From: Dicyema japonicum
Lineage: Eukaryota; Dicyemida; Rhombozoa; Dicyemidae
DNA: 64,000 bases
Direction: 5' to 3'
NCBI GenBank assembly: GCA_011109175.1
Contig: RDEW01000017.1
Span: 968,671-1,032,670 of the forward strand
This document shows positions 1-13,460 of the stretch, in pieces. A model generated the notes under the pieces. That model was not told the origin of the DNA and did no database searches. It was given only the letters and a program-made list of their open reading frames with translations. Numbering within the stretch: position 1 is the stretch's first letter; every line of letters begins with the position of its first letter. The translations under genes and the position numbers were made by a program.

Positions 1-39
1 GCCACGTGGTTAAAAAGTTGAACTGGTTACTTGCCTCTT

Positions 40-260
40 ACACAAAATGTCTGCTTAGCTTCATGGTGGATGAAGGCCCTTGTATTGGTTCTTGTCATGA
101 GCGTGCACAAGGTACGGAATCACTAAGCTCTGAATTATGAAAGTGTAGATGCACGTGGATTTGGCTTCGAATCTGTCCGGCCTAAAGAACTTGGGGGATC
201 ATTACATGGGATGGAATTGGCTCTTAGTCCTCGGTAGTTAACATCCCCATAGGGTGAGGG
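40..260 (+). repeat. SINE-like repeat, family B
   Basis: The block running from 'catggtggatgaaggcc' to 'ctaaagaacttgggggatc' is repeated, diverged, at 39225-39430, with shorter relatives near 1425, 6115, 11140 and 18690. It carries a tRNA B-box-like 'gcttcgaatctg' near 169-180. This supports a tRNA-derived SINE, but no clear A box was found. The limits are approximate. Confidence 0.5.
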
Positions 261-696
261 AGATTCTCAACGATTCAGACCAGCCAATTGGAATTACCAG
301 GCATAGGTTAAGCAGGTACGACCGTATTTTCCAAGCAGAACTCGAATAGCCGTTTCCTAGGCGATTATTATTCAACTCTAAGAGCACAAGGAAGGTGTCG
401 GCTCTAAAATTCTTAGTATTTTCGGTAGGCCGTTATTCTCTTAGGATGATTGAATTATATTTGTTTTAGATCATTATCAACTGAGTGGTCCCATGTAGAC
501 AAGGGGGAGGTCGAAACCGGCGGGGACGGCCATTATGAACCGCTCTCCATAACTGGTTCAGAGAGTCTTTGTGTATTTTGGATTAAAATTAAGTAATTTA
601 AAATATATTTAAATATTTTAGTTTTATATTTATTAAATGTTTTATTTATGGTTAACCTAAATAAAATAATAAAATTTTATAAAAACTATTTACAAA

Positions 697-966
697 ATGA
701 GTCTCAAGGTTTTACTGATTTTGTTCTCTCTGTTGGTTGTTAATAAAATAAGTAAATTAAATATAACATTAGAATGCGTTAATCTCGAAAATCTTGATGT
801 TGGAGATTCGAGCATGGAAAATGATGGCAGTGAAGATGTTGATGTTGAAGACGATGAAATCGTAGAGGATAATGAAGCTGATGAGGATGATGAGGACGAC
901 GGAGATGATGAGGATGATAATGATGAAGACGATGAAGGTGAAGATGATCAAGAATACCAAACTTAA
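697..966 (+). CDS. Small secreted, highly acidic protein
   Basis: An 89-codon frame opens with an ATG after an AT-rich leader. Residues 1-20 form a hydrophobic signal-peptide-like stretch (MSLKVLLILFSLLVV). From about residue 38 to the end roughly two thirds of residues are Asp or Glu, in runs such as DEDDEDDGDDEDD, with no cysteine, and the protein ends EYQT. No intron is needed. Acidic tails like this occur in calcium-binding or polycation-binding secreted proteins, but no family is recognised, so the function is unknown. The GAT/GAA-rich coding run could be partly simple-sequence expansion. What supports a real gene is the signal peptide, the clean start and the stop just after the tail. 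The opposite-strand frames over the same run are shadows. Confidence 0.55.
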   Translation: MSLKVLLILFSLLVVNKISKLNITLECVNLENLDVGDSSMENDGSEDVDVEDDEIVEDNEADEDDEDDGDDEDDNDEDDEGEDDQEYQT

Positions 967-2690
967 TTCTAATATTCACTTTAGTTCTAACATGGGTTGT
1001 TTGGGTTGTTTAAGCTAAAGTCATCTTAAAACCTAAAAGTACACTTAACGCTAGAAATAAGTCATTCGTGGTTGCATTCTCCCCGAATATCCCAAAACTT
1101 TCTCGAGGCTTAATGGAATCGACACGTGTTAGGTAATTGATAATTAGTGTTATATTTCCGCGGGAATTGTCTGAGTAAAAAATATTAATTTTATTGATTA
1201 TAGCTTACGCAGATGTTCATTATGGCCAATTAACATTTAATTAATATCGGAAAATGTTGTTCAGACATGAGCCAGAGAGTGGAATAATTAGTGCTGGATT
1301 GTCATGAACAGTGCGATAATTAGAAAATAAAGCCTGATTAACCATTTTTGGATTTTATTTGATCTCCCAATTTGTCAATCGGCGGAAGGTTGAGGTGGTG
1401 ACCAACAAGATGTTTATTAGTTTCAAATGGATGAGCCCCTGTCTACTTTCTTATGAGTTTGGACGAGGTGACGGATTCGGGAGACATAGGAAACCCAAAG
1501 TTCACCCTCCAAGAGAGACTACAACTTGGAACGATGTTCCTCCCTCGAGCTCACGCAAGCACGCATCTCACGTATTAAGGATCCAGAGGCATTGGGGACT
1601 GGGACTTACTACAAAAAATTTACACATAACAATAAAAAAATATTACTAGTCATTGATTATTGTTATGATAAATTCAGTCCGAGCCAGAAATGGGGAAATT
1701 TCCCAATTTTGAGGTTTTCCCAAAAATGAATGTCATTTTAAAAAAGCTTAATAAAAATGTGGAAAATGATTATTTAATAAGGCCTTTTCAAAGCAATTTT
1801 GTATTTCTGATTAAAAATTGTCACACCAATTTTCCCCATTTGGGAGTTTATTAGTAAGAAAATTTAATTATTAGTAATAATGAACGTACTATGATTGTTG
1901 GGTAAAAGTACTATTGCACAGAAAATTTTTTTTATGCAAAAAAATTTCCAGAGTTTGTTATCGACGGAGAGGGGAATTTACTTTGTTCCAATTGTTCGAC
2001 TGCTGTAAGATGTGACACAAAATTTTTTGTTGACGCACATCGTTCTACAAAATACGTTTGAAGGGGCAGAGTATTTTTCTGAGTTTAAAATTATAGAAGA
2101 GTACAACCTTTCTCAGAGTTCACAAAATTCATTTCCGAGATAACCGATACTCGGAAAAGTTGGGCTATGAAAGAAACAGAAGCATTCTTGGAGGCAAAAT
2201 GAGAAACCCTTGTCTCATACGCCTTTTTGAAGATGAAACTTATCATTTGCCATCCGAATATACATGAAGGTCAAATATAACACAAAATACAGGGGAATAT
2301 GTTTTTCTGGTTTGTGATGAAGCTCAAGTCCGCTCCAAAAATCTCCATTTTATATCGTGTAACAACCTGCATTCTCGCTTACCACTTCAACGTGCTAAAG
2401 TTGATGAAATAATGAAAAAATTTTCAATTGAACGTAAAACTCTTGGATACGAAGTATTCTTGATTTCTCAAATAAATCTTCTATTTACTTATCTTCGAAA
2501 TTGTTGCGGAAGCTCAGACTCAGTTGAAAGGGCGATATCTCTACGAAAATTCTTAAGATCGAAATTTAAAACCTGAAAACGTTCAGGAATATTTAATTTC
2601 GTATTTCTCCGCAGTTTGGGTTTCCCCAACACGAGGTCATACTGTACCAGGATTTGGCCCGACATCACTGCAGGAGGAGATTGTATCCAG
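967..2690. other. Non-genic stretch with decayed remnants
   Basis: No intact gene is seen. A family-B repeat piece lies near 1425-1560 ('tggatgagcccctgtc', then 'gacataggaaaccc'). From about 2000 to 2480 the plus strand has a broken protein-like reading with CNNLHS and IMKKFSIERK, weakly reminiscent of FLYWCH/MULE-type transposon proteins, but several stops interrupt it. Confidence 0.3.
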
Positions 2691-2890
2691 TTCCATGATC
2701 CCAAAACCAGAGGTCCTTTCAATATCACACATCAATCCAGAAAAGATAGGGCACATCCAGTTGGAACTCCTCAATTGAGTGGAGAAGAGCAAATGATCCC
2801 TATCATGCCACCCTATCACTGACCGTCACCTGAGATAGGTGGATCAGATGACGCCTATCTAGTAGACCGGGAGAAGAAACTGAAGAATAA
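2690..2890 (-). mobile_element. SINE family A fragment
   Basis: Read on the minus strand this contains the family-A core 'gatccacctatctcaggtga' preceded by 'ggcgtcatctgatcc', followed by 'ggatcatttgctc' and a '...gaggagttcc' motif. It matches copies at 33825, 51030 and 57150. It lies just downstream of the ACAP-type gene. Confidence 0.6.
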
Positions 2891-3017
2891 CCTTACACTG
2901 GGAATTCAGTGGGGGAATCAAACCCAGAATCAATTGCTACACTATGACATCCCCCACCAAGCTACGTCTTAATTTTGAAGTACAGATTGCTCTCCAAAAC
3001 GTATTTAAATATAAATA

Positions 3018-5482
<2,465 letters not shown>

Positions 5483-5529
5483 CCACAAACTTGGATTTTA
5501 GCGCTTTTGAATCTATTATTATTTTAAAT

Positions 5530-6110
5530 TTAAAATAATTTAATAATAAAATTTAATTATGAAAAATTTAATGTAATAAATTAATGATTATTAGATTTTG
5601 TGCATAAATAAATAATAAATATATGCCTTTATGACATTTAATTATTCAATATTTAATTTTACTAAGGCTTCCTCAACTGACATTTGTTTAATTGTTTAAA
5701 AAAATTTTACTAATAAAGAATTAACTCATATTTGAGAAAATAGTCAATTTCCACTAATGTTTAGGTTACCCACGTGTTACTAATTTTGTCGAGCCATGTG
5801 ACGTAGAATTCTTTTCATGGTTTGATCGTATTGATTTATTGCCATCAATTTTTATGTTGCTATAGTTACATTTACCCAATACACTTCCATTCTGATTATT
5901 AAGATGTGTTTCAGCAGGGGGAAAAGGTTGCTTTAGTGTTGACAGGATTGTTGGTGGGATTATGGATTATAGAATGGTTAGAGAATGCTATCCCTTGTCA
6001 TAGATAACAGTATAGGACAATTATGCGGTTATAGAGGACCAGATTGTCTGGTGGCTTATTAGGGGAAGGCTGAGCTAGTGATGCACCTTTATTGTACGAA
6101 ATATCTACTT
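5530..6110. other. AT-rich intergenic stretch
   Basis: Upstream flank of the ACAP-type gene. It is very AT-rich to about 5750, with a CACGTG at 5771. No coding signal or RNA gene is seen. Confidence 0.4.
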
Positions 6111-6114
6111 TTCT

Positions 6115-6460
6115 TATCGGTGGATGAAAACCACTGTTTTCTTTCTCGGGACCACGGACGAAGTGACAGAGTCAGAAGATATCGGAAACCTAGTTTTGAT
6201 CAAAGGAAGTGTTGATCCACATCAGGGTTCAAGCCTCGTCAAAATTAAAAGAATAATGTACTTCAAAAAGAACCACTCCACCGGGAGACAATCTCTTTTC
6301 CTGGCTACGCGTTCATTTTGTAACAGCGTGTCGGAATTTCGTTATCAGTTAGTCTGGCTTCACCGTGGTCTTGGTATTTTTCATTTCACAGCATTCAAGA
6401 ACAGACGACATAAACTAATGACGTCGAATACTATTAGAGCTCTCGTTGGTTTTTATTACT
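6115..6460 (+). repeat. Family B-like repeat with an open frame through it
   Basis: It begins 'tggatgaaaaccactg', as other family-B copies do, and has a degenerate B-box-like 'gttcaagcctcg'. A 112-codon frame (6124-6462) crosses it, but the protein shows no recognisable domain and starts inside repeat sequence, so it is treated as incidental. Confidence 0.35.
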
Positions 6461-6832
6461 AAAATCTCACTCATCAAAAAACATCCTTTAGAATCTGCCT
6501 CAATTCTTTAAGGTGTGCAGCGAGGTGGACATATGACTCACTTACAAGACTCAATTATTTCCACTGATAACTTATTTATTAAAATTGACTCCCCGAATGT
6601 CGTCGAAAGAAGTACATCCTTCTACAGCACCAATGCGGACTCCCCGGCATGAACGATCTCGTTTCCAAATGGGTTCCTGGTCTTATAGAAATGCAGGCAA
6701 CTACGGCCATTTTTCTCACGGAGTCTAAAAACAAGGATGACACTGGCAAATGGTAAGAAATTGTGCCTTAGCAAAGGGATCAACATAAAATATCCTCGCA
6801 AGGAATAAACCAAAAAAATTAGTGAACTGCAA

Positions 6833-7804
6833 TTAACAAAAAGCATCCTCAATGGCCTCATCATCCTCACGTTTACGGTCTATTTTATTATTGATCAGGT
6901 CATGAAGAGACAAAACAGCCCTCACAAGTGATCCCACATACACCATTAATGATTGGTCATTCATTTTAACACTGAAGGCCTACTATAAACCCCAATCTCA
7001 ACCTCTTTGAATCCCTCAGACTCCAGATCGGGCATTATTGTAAATATCTCTTGAATTCCAAACATTATAGGATGTGGGATAGGGTTACCCTCCTCCAATT
7101 CCGCTGTCAAGTACGTCCCCACTCTGAATAGTTGGTCCGACAGTGCCCTTAGTCCCAAGACCTGCCCAGTAATCCTTGAAGACAATGTCCCATACACATT
7201 ACGTCCAATATCCCTTAAGTTACAGCAAAGACAACCTTAGAAGATGTTCAACCCCAACCTCTTCAGCCTCTTCTGCCCCGATTTCTGAACGGACGTGGTC
7301 AAAGGAGTTAGATGGTACCCCCAATTCAGAAATCTCTCCCACTAGTCGATATGCCTGGGTTGGGAGAACTATGGGAGAGGACATTGCCTGGATTATAACG
7401 AGGATTGGGTCATGACAGTAGTTTTTGAATAGTTTGTGGATTTCAATGTCGTTTTTCCGTAAAGAACTTCCACTATGATACCAACCGACGATTCGTTCCT
7501 TCACCATGACCTTCCTGAACATTTCGAACATTTTTTCAAGATATGTGGTGTCGATGAACCATAGGGATGGGTCAGTGGGGACTTCATCATATGGCACTAT
7601 AATATTAGGTGAGAATTTACAGGCATAGCTGTTGGTTATTTCGAGGTCATCTCTCACTCGATAACCGAGGAGGACACCCACTACTCTGTCTACTTTGATG
7701 GTGCCTTCCACTCTGGTTCTGTGATCAGCAACATTAAGTAGAACAAGTGGATGTACGACTATCCTATTAACCAATCTAGATGTATCTGTGAAGGCATGAT
7801 TCAT
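6833..7804 (-). CDS. PSMD7: 26S proteasome non-ATPase regulatory subunit 7 / RPN8 (PSMD7)
   Basis: A structural lid subunit that pairs with the deubiquitinase RPN11. Start ATG 7804 ([12 protein letters not shown]). Exon 1 carries the MPN domain, with [44 protein letters not shown] and [18 protein letters not shown]. The metalloprotease JAMM motif is absent, as expected for RPN8. A 22-nt intron (7214-7235) and a 23-nt intron (6980-7002) restore frame. The last exon has [16 protein letters not shown] and LHDLINNK, then an acidic end at TAA 6833. Animal homologues carry a longer Lys/Glu-rich tail. No frame break is seen. Identity is very strong; an upstream TTG at 7822 in the same frame is not a plausible start. 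Confidence 0.96.
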
Positions 7805-7822
7805 TATGACACACGTTGGCAA

Positions 7823-8265
7823 TGATTAATTTTATTAATTTATATTTAAATATTTCTTTAATTTGTTAAATTATTTAAAAAACTTTGATAAGATTAATTG
7901 CAACCAGTCCAGGGCGGTCAAGACTATCTATTGACTCTCAGGGATTAAGACAAAGGCAACCCCATTTGAGGACGTCGTGGGGAAGTCTGGTGGCACATTC
8001 GTCCAACGCGAAAAATCGCCAAAAAATTGGCATATATGGAATCTGTCGGTTTCCGAGAGAAATGTTTAATGCCTGAGATTTCCTGACACTTTGACGTACC
8101 CCAAAACCGTCAATCCGCACAAGAGAGGGTCCTCTAGTGACTGCATGATCCAGGTATCAGATGTTGAGGGGAGAACAGGAAAGTCAGATGATTTTTAAAC
8201 AACCAAGATCATTGTTAAATCAGAAATAATTAAGCTAAGTGATTCCGACGCGACCTAGTAACCCC
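7823..8265. other. Intergenic stretch without recognised gene
   Basis: An AT-rich 50-base run beside the RPN8 start is followed by mixed sequence with only short frames on both strands. No convincing domain is present. Confidence 0.35.
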
Positions 8266-8269
8266 ACAG

Positions 8270-9060
8270 CTTAGTGCGGTGTTCCATCGTCGACACCACA
8301 TAAGTCCGAAGTGGGAGGGGACTGTCCGGTGCGATAGAAAAGACAAGTATCTTTAGTCCTCTTAATTAAGGCCTCCAGAGATGTAGTTTCCGAACATTTC
8401 ACTCCAGACGTCCACATTAAGAGATCTTTTCTGGTGGATGGGATCCTAATCGGTCCAAGAGATGAAGGGTACTCATTATGCGCATACGTAGGAGATGATA
8501 GGAACAATGTATTGTTTGTAAAGGCATTCAAGGATCGGGTGGCTTCCAATCTTTCATAACCCTAAGATACTCTTCAGAAGGTTAATCGTTGAGACGGTCA
8601 GGGTATTTTTGCAAGGATGTCCCCATCTTGAGAGACAACGGTGTCGTCTGCGTAAGAGACAAATATATCATTTTCCTGTGTGGGGAGTTCGGCCATGAAT
8701 AGGTTGAATATGGAAGGGGATACTAAGGACCCTTTGGTAACACGAGTAGGGATAAGTCGTGAACTGGATTTTGACAGTTCTATACAAACACGTCCTCTCC
8801 GACTGCTAAGGAAGTTAGTCCGTCAGAGTTTAAAATTTCCAGGTATTCTTGTTTGGAAAATTGTCCCCCTGTGCTTCTGTACAATTAGGAACATGGGGCG
8901 TCAACCAGTCACAATGGGAAAAATAAACTCCCACTACAGAATTCGGCTACAACCGCTGATGAAAATCACGATTCCAAAAAGATTTGTAACAGAGCTGTAC
9001 GGAATACGCATTCACAGCCTATCGAACTAACGGCCAAAAGGGAGAGATGGAGTTATTTGA
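8270..9060 (-). mobile_element. Decayed LINE reverse transcriptase (with YADD)
   Basis: On the minus strand, 8740-8610 reads GSLVSPSIFNLFMAELP followed by SYADDTVV, the conserved RT pair of motifs with the catalytic YADD box. Frames break on both sides, so the copy is dead. The family is non-LTR, like the better-preserved copies at 37352 and 42240. Confidence 0.75.
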
Positions 9061-9106
9061 CATATTCTTAGAATGGATAAGTTTAGACACATAATACTAT
9101 GGAAGC

Positions 9107-9350
9107 TTACTTCCAGAGCAGTTGTGAATACCGCAGACGTCCTCGCAACTCTCTCCAATTGCACTTCACAAAGATCTTGAGACTATAGAATAAACTCGAG
9201 GACTTAGATATCTTTCGAAAAATTGCTTTCTCAAGGAAAACGTGAAGGAATCTAGCATGGAATATTTCCACGGTGTTGCAGAAGCATCGATAAGATGACG
9301 TTCTTTTAGCTGCGTTTTGCAAAATAATAATAATCTTCCTCGAAGCTATT
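9107..9350. other. No feature recognised
   Basis: Mixed sequence between a LINE fragment and a family-C repeat. A 71-codon minus frame has no domain and probably is chance or LINE debris. Confidence 0.3.
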
Positions 9351-9354
9351 TATT

Positions 9355-9610
9355 AACCCCGTCTGCTTGTAGGTTTCCGCTTCAGAAGAGAGGTGGAGAA
9401 GTAGGTTCGTCCTCTTCCATTTTCATCACACGTCCTACCGTCGCGGACATCATTTCATTCTTCGTTGGAAGAGTTTTCATAATGTAATCTTCACTAGAGG
9501 ATTTGGTCAAGGAGAAAGTAGAAAGATCCCATTCAACTAGTGTGTTGTGCCAGAAGGGGATCTGTTTGACGGGAATTGACTTTAGGTTCAGTCAGAAGGC
9601 ATCCTAGACT
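9355..9610 (-). repeat. Repeat family C
   Basis: The minus strand contains 'gatgtccgcgacggtagg', 'atgaaaatgg' and 'ctacttctccacctct', shared with 13215-13460, 32440-32680 and 48655-48985. Part of it keeps an open reading in several copies (MSA.V..MMKM...EPTSPP), hinting at an element-encoded peptide. Confidence 0.6.
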
Positions 9611-9887
9611 CAATTTATTTTTATTATTATTAAGTTATTATTTTATAAGGAAAAGGAAAAAGAATAGTTAATTTTAATTCAGCTGTTGGGAGATGCACAA
9701 GCTATTCCCACGGACAACAGCCAACGAGAGCCTCTCCTTGAGCCATCTCGTCTCACGAATAAATAACTATTATTTATTTTTATTGGTATAAATAACACGT
9801 GGATAATTATTGGATGCCAAAAATAATAGTTTTACTAAAATTTTATTAAAATTAAATAAATTTTAAATATAAAATAGTATTCTTGTG

Positions 9888-10624
9888 ATGGTGGTGGTGT
9901 TCGTCACAAAATGTATAATTATTACAATTATCAGTCTACAAGGAACAATATACAATAATAATGGGGGAGAACAAATATGAGAGTACTTGTTGTTAATCAC
10001 TAAAGATGACCAACTCATACAAACCTGCTTTCCGGGGACATTTGGTTTCATGTCTCTGATCTCTCCTCTGCCCACGTGTATCTAAGATTTAAAAAGGTAC
10101 CAATCGGCAACATTTCTGACTATTAATAGTTTGGGGGAGATCCCCGAGCAACTCATTGCTGAATGTGGACAACTGGCAAAGGCTAACAGCATCAAAGGTC
10201 GCATATTAATCTAATGCAGGCAATAAGATGCACTCTGTCAAAATTGTATACACAAAATGGGAGAATTTACTTAAAACTAACAAAATGGACTTTGGGCAGG
10301 TCAGTTACCATGATGAGACCAACGTGGGGTATACAGATGTAACACGTGAACGGGGAATTCTGAGTAGATTAGAAAAGACAAGAGCAACAGTGGAGTTTAC
10401 GCGTCTTATTGAGGAGAAGGATGAATTTGAGCGGATGAAAGTTCAGGAGGACAATTTGAGGGAGAAGAAGAAAAGGGAGGATGAGAAGAAGAGACTGAGG
10501 GAGGAAAAGATTCAGGAAGATATTCGGTTTTTCATTTGCTTATACTAGATCCTATAAAGGTGTTATGATAGGGGAATTAATGCACACAAATTGCGACGGG
10601 AATGATTCTGACGACTTTTTCTGA
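9888..10624 (+). CDS. CCDC25: CCDC25 homologue (NFACT-R domain protein)
   Basis: Small conserved eukaryotic protein with an NFACT-R domain and a charged coiled coil. Exon 1 (9888-9912) starts MVVVFVTK; a 22-nt intron leads to YKEQYTIIMGENKYEN, then a 23-nt intron, then DIWFHVSDLSSAHVYLRFKK. Later exons give EIPEQLIAECGQLAKANSI, then KIVYTKWENL and MDFGQV, the Lys/Glu-rich coil, and the signature end NCDGNDSDDFF before TGA 10624. Introns at the KANSI|KG and EDIR|SYK joins are exactly 22 nt. Two frame problems remain: four Gs at 10034-10037 where five are needed before the DIWFHV block, and an unresolved one-base mismatch around a possible 33-nt intron (10097-10129). The conserved C-terminus argues for a live gene with consensus errors. 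Confidence 0.92.
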
Positions 10625-10829
10625 CAACACGTCGAATTGTAACAAGAATTATTTTAATTTAAATTTTGAATTTTTTAGGTTAAATTTAAAATTATCATTT
10701 TTGAATTTAATTAATTTTAAAAGGTTAAGATTTTGCTAGGTGGTTAATTTTTTTGGTTTAATTTGTCTGAAGGCTTAGGTGATATGTCCAGTTTCCGCTG
10801 CCAAAGTGAAGCACGTCTTGGCCAAGCAT

Positions 10830-10945
10830 CATATCTGCCATTGTGGAAACCCTTCAGTGGGGTGGGAAGAGATAGATCCTTTTTGATGCCATCTAGACAT
10901 TGGTGCTTTACTGAGACAAGTGGAATAACAGAGGCCTTGTAGGAT
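10830..10945 (-). mobile_element. SINE family A fragment
   Basis: The minus strand carries 'aaaaaggatctatctctt', '...ccactgaagggtttcc' and 'acttgtctcagta', the central family-A motifs in order. It lies downstream of CCDC25. Confidence 0.55.
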
Positions 10946-11139
10946 TTGAAGAAGGCACAGAACAGAACGGAGTCCTTTAGTCAGGCAAGTAGCGATGTGG
11001 CAATCGAACACACGACTAATCGCGTTTTTAGCGACAACCCTAAGCACTGTTACCTGATCCAGGCGTTAATTAACTCTCGACCTCTTTCCTGTATATCCGG
11101 GGAGACGTACCTTTATTACAGAAGATTATTACTTAGTTT

Positions 11140-11230
11140 TATGATGGGTGAAGACTCTTGTCTTGGTAGATTAGTTAGAAGACATAGGAAACCCGGAATT
11201 TTGAACTAAAAAGTATCAGTTGGATGAGGT
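11140..11230 (+). repeat. Family B repeat fragment
   Basis: 'gggtgaagactcttgtc' then 'gacataggaaaccc', as in the copy near 1425-1500. Only part of the family is present. Confidence 0.35.
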
Positions 11231-11339
11231 ATGTAAAATCCCATCCAGCAAATTAAGAGAGAATACACTGCCGTCAGGTAATCCCGGCCTCGTTACGTAG
11301 CCATCTCATTTTTGCTCGTTTTTCGTTCCGACCTACTTG

Positions 11340-11570
11340 TTTTACGTTCGTATTACTTATGGAAACTTTGGAGGTGTCATTTGTGCTCCCGTTCTCCTTA
11401 CAGACCTCCGAAGGGAGTTGATCTCAAGTGGAGAACTTAAGACTGTTGATTTAAAGTCATCGATCTTCTGTAGATTAGCTTTGGACAGGTTTGTCCCCCA
11501 TGCAACACAGCCATAGCTGATAGTCGGTTGTATTTACTATAATGTGAGCTTAACGTTGAGTTGAAGCAGG
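11340..11570 (-). mobile_element. LINE reverse transcriptase C-terminal fragment
   Basis: The minus strand reads ISYGCVAWGTNLSKANLQKI, the typical region downstream of RT in this window's LINEs (compare YACASWGPSLSWTN near 43350). The rest of the element is missing. Confidence 0.6.
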
Positions 11571-11574
11571 AAGG

Positions 11575-12140
11575 CCCTTAGATTAAGTAATAATCTTCGA
11601 CATCTTTGCCAACTGATGACTGGGGGAACGAGTATTAACTAGTACGAATTTCCCATGAGCTAGTCTATTAGTCATTAAACAGCTTCGATCTCTGGAAGAG
11701 TCATGTTAGCTAAACTACATGATAACCTGAAGTAAGAAAACATGGGATTAAATTCAACACGTGGGGTACTTCCATCTCTACTAACTTAATGACTTTTAAA
11801 AGTGGTTTAACGGTTAATCAATGGTGACGCAAACCAACCCACCAAATTGCCCATACAACGATCAACCCACGTGGCCAAATCCCACAAAATAACTTTAAGT
11901 TTACATCACACCAAAATAAGTCAAAATCCATACTAATAAACTAATCCACGACCACCCCTCACTTGGGCTCAAACGTCCTCCCCCTAAGATGGACATTCAA
12001 TGCTTACGAGGCTGTCTTCTTCTCCACCGGTTTTTCATATTTGCACCGATTTATCCTCTTCATCAATCCCACACTCTGGTCTCAGTCTCGATATGAAGAA
12101 CATCTAAGAATCACCCACATCCCCCACATTGTAATTGGAG
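11575..12140. other. Non-genic stretch
   Basis: No recognised gene or repeat. CACGTG occurs at about 11758 and 11868. A 60-codon plus frame near 11963 has no domain. Confidence 0.3.
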
Positions 12141-12225
12141 ACTGAATAGTAGATTTGCATAGGCATAATTGTAAGTATCTTGGCCACCATCTCCCTCTTC
12201 GAGAAGAGCCTCCCATCGACCACTT

Positions 12226-13080
12226 TTAACATATTTTAGGGGACCAACTCATAGATAAGTAAATCGTGTTGCTGTTGGGTGACACATTGAACGCCTTCTT
12301 AAGCTCCTGTGGAGGATCTCGTTCATTGTAGGTCACCAATGGGGCCATATTGTTGTACTCTGTAGGTTTTTGAATTCCTACAACTCCCAAACACGTGACA
12401 ACCTGAGCAAACTGTTTCAAAAACAGGAAGTAGTTGAATCCTCACTGTAGATGGAGAAGAACATCCAGAAAACCTGATTTTCGACCATAAGGTACCTATT
12501 AGTCACAATAACAGGAGTACAGCTTGTCAGACCTTCCAAGGGGGAGAGTCAGTTTCTCAGGTGCCCTAGAGTTAGCAGCAGCGTCAATGAAGTGGTTAAC
12601 AAGAGCAGAGATGCACTGAATTTGAGAAATTGTGCCTTCTTGATCTCCTCAGAGATCTCCTCACTGAGTGGGGGAGTCAAGTCGTACTTGGAGGACCGCA
12701 GTTGAATTTGTTCAAAAGAGATGGCATTCTTGTAATATTGTTTTAATGACTCAATAATTAATATAATTATTACATTTTGAATAATATCAGTTAAATTATT
12801 CATAAGGGGAAACAAAATTTTAAGCTGAAATAAAATGATGGACACCTGGATGACGTAGCGACTGTCCCCCAGGTTGTTAAATTTGTAGACAATGTCGAAA
12901 AAATCTGACTAATTACACTTAGAAGGGCTTACCGTGTGCTTCTCCATTGATGGGGTCTGGCTTGTTACTATTGGTTAAACAGTAGTCTTACCCTTTCTGC
13001 ACAGCATTGAGCCTCGATTCCAGTATCTCGCTGATCACTTTAGTGCCAATGCTTAATATTGCCTGATTGGTCGAGTCCAT
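12226..13080 (-). CDS. Unrecognised multi-exon gene
   Basis: Starts at ATG 13080 (MDSTNQAILSIGTKVI). Across several 21-34 nt candidate introns the frame gives protein-like segments: DFFDIVYKFNNLGDSRYV, then KNAISFEQIQLRSSKYDL, PLSEEISEEIKK, ALVNHFIDAAANSRAPEKL, PLGRSDKLYSCY, ENQVFWMFFSIY and NERDPPQELKKAFNV, ending near 12226. The non-repetitive, mixed helical composition and short GT-AG introns support a real gene. The family is not recognised, and several joins are ambiguous: one looks like a GC-AG intron and one like a 24-nt AT-rich intron. It may be a helical trafficking or scaffold protein, but that is only an impression. Confidence 0.55.
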
Positions 13081-13214
13081 CAGAATATTTCTTTTTATGG
13101 TATTTAAATTGGTTTTTATTTATTTTTTGAATTTTATTTTTAATTAATATTTAACTTAATAATAATTCATAAATTTACTTATTTCTAAAATCAATTAAAA
13201 ATTGATTTAGTTGT

Positions 13215-13460
13215 TACATTCCGATATGACAACTATTCCGATAAAGAATGAAGTGATGTCCGCGGCGGTAGAACGTATGATGAAAATGAAAGAGGGCGAA
13301 CCTACTTCTCCACCTTTCTCTGAAGCGGAGGCCTGTAATGAACTAATAGAAGATTGATTTTGGCAGTAAAAGTAGACGTTCTACTTTGGGTTCCTTCCTT
13401 GGATTAATTGTTGTGACTGTTTGTGCTGGGCTTACCAAAGATTGTATGCCTGGGGTTATT
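13215..13460 (+). repeat. Repeat family C
   Basis: Contains 'gaagtgatgtccgcggcgg', 'atgatgaaaatgaaag' and 'ctacttctccacctttc', ending 'gggttattaaataaat'. This copy has a 42-codon frame (MTTIPIKNEVMSA...ELIED). The 3' end resembles LINE tails with ATTAAATAAATAA. Confidence 0.6.

Noticed and set aside
769-979. Two minus-strand frames opposite the acidic gene
   Set aside because: They are mirror readings of GAT/GAA-rich codons (runs of Ile/Ser or His/Leu) with no domain.
7176-7415. 79-codon plus frame
   Set aside because: It is the antisense of the well-conserved RPN8 exons.
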